NCBI GenBank assembly: GCA_947444305.1
Contig: CANEZP010000010.1
Span: forward strand, 111,143 to 175,142
Direction of reading: 5' to 3'
Length of the DNA: 64,000 bases
Source: Pseudobdellovibrionaceae bacterium
Lineage (GTDB): Bacteria; Bdellovibrionota; Bdellovibrionia; Bdellovibrionales; UBA1609
Every line of letters begins with the position of its first letter. Position 1 is the first letter of the stretch. Below are positions 60,764 through 64,000 of the stretch, in pieces. Below the pieces are notes generated by a model that ran no database searches, was not told where the DNA came from, and saw only the letters and a program-made list of their open reading frames with translations. A program made the position numbers and the translations under genes.

Positions 60764-62041
60764 ATGTCAAAAATCCAATCCGTAAAAGCCCGTGAAATTT
60801 TAGATTCGCGCGGTACGCCCACCTTGGAAGTCGAAATCGAAACCAGCGAAGGAATCAAAGCACGCGCCGCCGTCCCGAGCGGGGCCAGCACGGGTGCGCA
60901 CGAAGCGATCGAGCTGCGCGATAAAGATCCCAAACGCTATCTGGGCAAAGGCGTGATGAAAGCCTTAAACAACGTGCGTGAAATCTGCGCTCCCGCCGTC
61001 GTCGGCATGAACGTTCGCGATTGGAAAGAAGTCGATAAAAAATTGCTCGCCGCCGACGGCACCGAAAACAAAGCGAAGCTCGGCGCGAACGCCATTCTCG
61101 GCGTCAGCCTGGCGTGCGCACGCGCGGGTGCTTTGACCGAAAAACAAGAGCTCTTCCAATTCCTCGGCGGTACGGCCGCGACTCGCTTGCCGGTTCCGCT
61201 CATGAACATCATTAACGGCGGCGCCCACGCCAACAACGGCATCGATATTCAAGAGTTTATGATCGTGCCCACCTGCGGTGGCTCGTTCCGCGAAGCCTTA
61301 CGCGCGGGCAGCGAAATCTTTCAGACCTTGAAAAAGATTTTGGACGAAGACGGTTTCTCGGTCGCGGTCGGTGACGAAGGTGGCTTCGCCCCTAAACTCA
61401 AAGGCAACCGCGCGGCACTCGAGTACGTGATGAAGGCGATCGAAAAAGCCGGCTACAAACCCGGTCAAGACGTCAGCCTCGCGCTCGACGTGGCGGCCAC
61501 CGAATTGTTTAAAGACGGCAAGTACACTTGGGAAGGTAAAAAGATTTCGAGCGAAGAAGTCACCGACATCTACGCCGGCTGGGCTAAAGATTTCCCGCTC
61601 GTCAGCGTCGAAGACGGCTTGAGCGAAGACGATTGGGAAGGCTGGATTCACCAGACCAAAACGCTCGGTTCAAAACTGCAGTTGGTCGGCGATGATTTGT
61701 TCGTGACCAACCCCAAGCGTTTAAAAGACGGTATTTCTAAAAAGGCCGCCAACGCAATTCTGATTAAAGTAAACCAAATCGGTTCACTTAGCGAGACGCT
61801 TGATGCGATCAAGATGGCGAAGGCCGCAAGCTTCCGCACCGTCATGTCTCACCGTAGCGGCGAAACCGAAGACACGACCATTTCGGATCTCGCGGTCGCT
61901 TTCGATTGCGAACAAATCAAGACGGGCAGCCTTTGCCGCGGCGAACGCACGGCCAAGTACAACCAACTCCTGCGCATCGAAGAAGCTTTAGGCGCCAAAG
62001 GCAGCTACTGGGGCCGCAAAGCTTTCGCGGGCCAGGTCTGA
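60764..62041 (+). CDS. eno: Enolase
   Basis: 425 residues with AGGAG before the ATG. Complete enolase: [39 protein letters not shown], Mg ligands in [20 protein letters not shown] and [11 protein letters not shown], the catalytic Lys in [16 protein letters not shown] and the [18 protein letters not shown] loop. It dehydrates 2-phosphoglycerate in glycolysis. A factor-independent terminator follows 6 nt after the stop. Confidence 0.97.
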   Translation: MSKIQSVKAREILDSRGTPTLEVEIETSEGIKARAAVPSGASTGAHEAIELRDKDPKRYLGKGVMKALNNVREICAPAVVGMNVRDWKEVDKKLLAADGTENKAKLGANAILGVSLACARAGALTEKQELFQFLGGTAATRLPVPLMNIINGGAHANNGIDIQEFMIVPTCGGSFREALRAGSEIFQTLKKILDEDGFSVAVGDEGGFAPKLKGNRAALEYVMKAIEKAGYKPGQDVSLALDVAATELFKDGKYTWEGKKISSEEVTDIYAGWAKDFPLVSVEDGLSEDDWEGWIHQTKTLGSKLQLVGDDLFVTNPKRLKDGISKKAANAILIKVNQIGSLSETLDAIKMAKAASFRTVMSHRSGETEDTTISDLAVAFDCEQIKTGSLCRGERTAKYNQLLRIEEALGAKGSYWGRKAFAGQV

Positions 62042-62047
62042 TGTTGC

Positions 62048-62071
62048 GGGGCCGAGGTTTCGGCCCCTTTT
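62048..62071 (+). terminator. Terminator of eno
   Basis: GGGGCCGA (62048-62055), loop GGTT, TCGGCCCC (62060-62067), then TTTT. Eight perfect base pairs with a T-tail overlapping the stop codon of the convergent porin gene. Confidence 0.88.
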
Positions 62072-62807
62072 AAAAAATATATTTGAGTGAGTAAATGAAG
62101 GCGCCGAGCGAACCGCCGGTGCCCAGTTTGTCGGTGGCGTAGCGCCATTGCAGACCGAGAGTGGCGTGTTCGGTCGCGATCCACCAAACCGAGGCCGCTC
62201 CGTTGTGCGCCGACTTTTTCCCGCCGTTGCCCGCCGCGTATTTTACGTTTCGTCCGAACTCATGTTCGTGCCAATCCGCGAGCAAAAACTTTTGTTTTCC
62301 CACCGACAAAAAATAACCGACGACCCAACCGGCCATGTAGCCGTTCGATCCGCTGTAGTAAGTTTGCGAAACGTCATGCACGCCGAGGAACGGTTTGATC
62401 CAATACTTGGGCGTAATCAATGTGTACCCGGCCCCGAGCACGCGGTTCTGTTCGGCAAACTGGTACATCGCAAAGTTATAGACGTGCGCGTAGACGCTGA
62501 AGCCTTGGGAGCCGACAAAATAATTCAACGTACCTTTGCCGGCCGAGCGCACGTCGCCGCCGGGTTTGCCGGGATTCTCGAGATCGAAAAAACCGTACAC
62601 TTCACCCCAGTCGAAGAGCGCACCGCCTTCGACTTCTAAATATTGAAAGTCCCGCTTGCGCGATTTTTTTTCGACGCCACGGTTCCAATCCAAGTGATTG
62701 ACGCTCACGTCACCGAAGCCGAACTTCATTTCGGCTTGCGCAGGCGAAGCGCCGAAGAAAAAGGCGACGGCAACTAAAGAGGCGAGCGAGGGGAGTATCG
62801 TTTTCAT
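62070..62807 (-). CDS. Tsx-like outer-membrane channel
   Basis: 245 residues with signal peptide MKTILPSLASLVAVAFFFGASPAQA. The mature start FGFGDVSVNHLDWNRGVEK, QYLEVEGGALFDWGEVYGFF and the terminal YSLKYIF match Tsx-type nucleoside channels and related barrels (12 strands). It probably takes up nucleosides or other small solutes, useful for an organism that digests prey nucleic acid; that link is inferred. Confidence 0.82.
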   Translation of the reverse strand: MKTILPSLASLVAVAFFFGASPAQAEMKFGFGDVSVNHLDWNRGVEKKSRKRDFQYLEVEGGALFDWGEVYGFFDLENPGKPGGDVRSAGKGTLNYFVGSQGFSVYAHVYNFAMYQFAEQNRVLGAGYTLITPKYWIKPFLGVHDVSQTYYSGSNGYMAGWVVGYFLSVGKQKFLLADWHEHEFGRNVKYAAGNGGKKSAHNGAASVWWIATEHATLGLQWRYATDKLGTGGSLGAFIYSLKYIF

Positions 62808-62978
62808 TGATAAAAAGCGTGATAGCGCCCTTTCCCCAAAACCCCAAGCCGGTTAGCGATCTTGGTAAAATAAATATCCGACCAGCGCGTACTAAATCCT
62901 GGAGCGTCTCCTCCAGCAGTGGGGAGCGCCTTCAGAAACTAGACTTTAATTCAGGGGGGTATTTGCTAATCTAAGAAG
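62808..62978. other. Divergent promoter region of tsx-like gene and ftsB
   Basis: 171 bp with a short hairpin (TGGAGCGTCTCCTCCA, near 62900) and a GGGGGG run before ftsB. No gene is seen. Confidence 0.35.
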
Positions 62979-63317
62979 GTGAGATCCGTGCTAATCGGCT
63001 TCTTCCGGGGCCTTAATCAACTTCTCCAAACTCCCCAAAAGGTGATGCTGATTTGTCTTGGGCTCCTCGTGCTTAACGGCGTGATCGACGGTAGTTTGTT
63101 TCGCCTCTGGAGCCTTCACCGCGACAATGTTTCCATCCGCGAAAAAGTTGCGGTCCTCAAAGATAAAAATGAAGAGATGAAAGTCCGCTTGAAAAAAGCG
63201 AAAGACCCCGCGTTCCTCGAGCGCGAAGCCCGCGATCGTTTTGATTTAGTGAGCGAAGGCGACCTCGTATTCGTTTTTTCCGAAGAGGAGGATTCGCCGG
63301 CCGAATCTACGCCCTAA
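62979..63317 (+). CDS. ftsB: FtsB/DivIC-like cell-division protein
   Basis: 112 residues from GTG 62979. A membrane helix (KVMLICLGLLVLNGVIDGSL) is followed by a coiled coil (NVSIREKVAVLKDKNEEMKVRLKK) and the short globular part DPAFLEREARDRFDLVSEGD, with the conserved E.ARe.l.lv..GE pattern of FtsB. It recruits division proteins with FtsL and FtsQ at the septum. It lies 18 bp before the cold-shock-like gene. Enolase next to ftsB is a common arrangement in other Proteobacteria. Confidence 0.88.
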   Translation: MRSVLIGFFRGLNQLLQTPQKVMLICLGLLVLNGVIDGSLFRLWSLHRDNVSIREKVAVLKDKNEEMKVRLKKAKDPAFLEREARDRFDLVSEGDLVFVFSEEEDSPAESTP

Positions 63318-63335
63318 AACCAAGGAGGTTTTGAG

Positions 63336-63542
63336 TTGAGAACAGGACGGATCAAGTATTTCAACACGTCGGAGAATTTTGGGTACATCGTGCTCTTCGA
63401 CGGCACCGAAGTTTATTTTCACCAGAGCGGTATTCTAAACGATGGCTTGATCAACAGTCTTAACCCGGGACAAGACGTGAGTTTCGACCTTCTCGAAACA
63501 AAATCCGGCCCGGAGGCGCATAACGTGGATCTCATCGGCTAG
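63336..63542 (+). CDS. Cold-shock-domain-like protein
   Basis: 68 residues from TTG 63336, chosen because an excellent AAGGAGG site lies directly upstream. A single CSD fold: RTGRIKYFNTSENFGYIVLF (RNP1 region) and TEVYFHQSGI (RNP2). It differs from typical CspA by Tyr and Val at several RNA-facing positions, and lacks the usual N-terminal MxxGxVKWFN. RNA binding is likely. Its stop codon lies in a direct repeat. Confidence 0.85.
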   Translation: MRTGRIKYFNTSENFGYIVLFDGTEVYFHQSGILNDGLINSLNPGQDVSFDLLETKSGPEAHNVDLIG

Positions 63543-63578
63543 CCCGAGATATTCACCTAGCCCGAGATATCCGGCTAG
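63539..63578. repeat. Direct repeat over the stop codon of the cold-shock-like gene
   Basis: CTAGCCCGAGATAT at 63539-63552 and again at 63557-63570 (18-nt period). The second copy can pair with GGCTAG (63573-63578) in a 6-bp stem. A similar CTAGCCC-loop-GGGTAG structure follows the XRE gene stop at the right edge. It may be a transcript-end element. Confidence 0.55.
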
Positions 63579-63703
63579 GCTCCACCGGCCCGCGTGTCCT
63601 TTTCACTACTCCACGGGTACTTTCTGCAATGCAACACGCCCCCCTAGGCAAACCGAAGGGGGCGGAATATAAACAAGAATCTAACAAAATTCCGGGGAGA
63701 GAC

Positions 63704-63982
63704 ATGAGCTTCAAGGGTCCCGACATCCGCACGCTTCGCCAACGTTTGGGTTGGAGTGTCGCCGAGATGGCCCGTCAAATGGGTTGTTCCACCAATCTGA
63801 TTCAGATTTGGGAAAACGGCGTCCAAACGCCGGACTTCGAAGCTCTCAATCAGCTGCGCTATTTGCGTAATCAAGTTGAGATGACTTCCGAACATATTTC
63901 GCAAAAGCCGCAGGTCGAAAACGAGATGGAAAAACGCCGCGTAGGGCAGCTCACGCACCGGGATCTTCTGAAAGACAACTAG
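63704..63982 (+). CDS. XRE-family helix-turn-helix regulator
   Basis: 92 residues from ATG 63704 with GGGGAG upstream; a longer frame begins at 63629. HTH of the cro/C1 type: IRTLRQRLGWSVAEMARQMG followed by CSTNLIQIWENGVQTPDFEAL. A helical tail follows, without a ligand domain. It probably binds DNA as a dimer. The gene follows the cold-shock-like gene by about 160 bp. Confidence 0.87.
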   Translation: MSFKGPDIRTLRQRLGWSVAEMARQMGCSTNLIQIWENGVQTPDFEALNQLRYLRNQVEMTSEHISQKPQVENEMEKRRVGQLTHRDLLKDN

Positions 63983-64000
63983 CCCATCTTCGGGTAGTAC

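Overview
The window looks like chromosomal DNA of a member of the Bdellovibrionota (Bdellovibrio-like bacteria). The basis is inference from gene content: many lipoproteins and outer-membrane proteins, one lipoprotein with a QNC-type lipobox, an FHA-GGDEF diguanylate cyclase with the architecture of Bdellovibrio DgcB, a CpaF/TadA ATPase operon with small unknown proteins, PilZ and TonB-like genes, and dense, often overlapping genes of moderately high GC. No rRNA, tRNA, CRISPR array, prophage or plasmid backbone was recognised. The only mobile-type gene is a Y1 (HUH) transposase-like gene near 49 kb.

Layout. 0-6 kb: lipocalin (cut by the left edge), a TPR-like protein with a possible winged helix at its C-terminus, small unknown proteins and lipoproteins. 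6-13 kb: glycogen debranching enzyme; a fused 2-oxoacid dehydrogenase E1 translationally coupled to an unusual acyltransferase; a divergent glutaryl-CoA-type acyl-CoA dehydrogenase. 13-20 kb: HAD phosphatase, NlpC/P60-like protein, REC-HPt regulator, MnmD-like methyltransferase, YhcC-like radical SAM protein, Rsm22-like methyltransferase, GT9 glycosyltransferase, MTA phosphorylase. 20-27.5 kb: glycine decarboxylase, EpmA-like EF-P ligase, a secreted protein-arginine deiminase coupled to a second secreted protein, and HU. 27.6-32.5 kb: a five-gene leftward operon (glutamate dehydrogenase, PyrD, NUDIX, two glycosyltransferases). 32.6-38 kb: HldA-like kinase, small proteins, an exonuclease III remnant, RlmN, PfkB kinase. 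38-42.4 kb: coiled-coil protein, two diguanylate cyclases and a metallophosphoesterase. 42.4-48.6 kb: Cys/Met lyase, hemerythrin fusion, ABC transporter pair, ECF sigma factor with a coupled partner. 48.9-57.5 kb: transposase-like gene, envelope operon (TonB-like, barrel, aminopeptidase), PilZ, PhoH, lipoprotein and unknown secreted proteins. 57.6-62 kb: small protein, cupredoxin-like protein, CpaF, unknown protein, enolase. 62-64 kb: Tsx-like porin, FtsB, cold-shock-like protein, XRE regulator.

The most notable gene is the secreted arginine deiminase at 25.2-26.8 kb. Its C-terminal part lines up with eukaryotic PADs and keeps all four catalytic positions (D134, H248, D250, C498). Next are the E1-acyltransferase pair, in which the malonyl-binding arginine is replaced by methionine; the CpaF operon; the c-di-GMP cluster; and several structured leaders (a hairpin masking the phoH ribosome-binding site, and repeated anti-Shine-Dalgarno-like motifs before eno). 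A perfect 22-bp palindrome lies upstream of the ECF sigma gene. Start codons given here were often chosen by ribosome-binding site and family alignment from memory. No database search was run.
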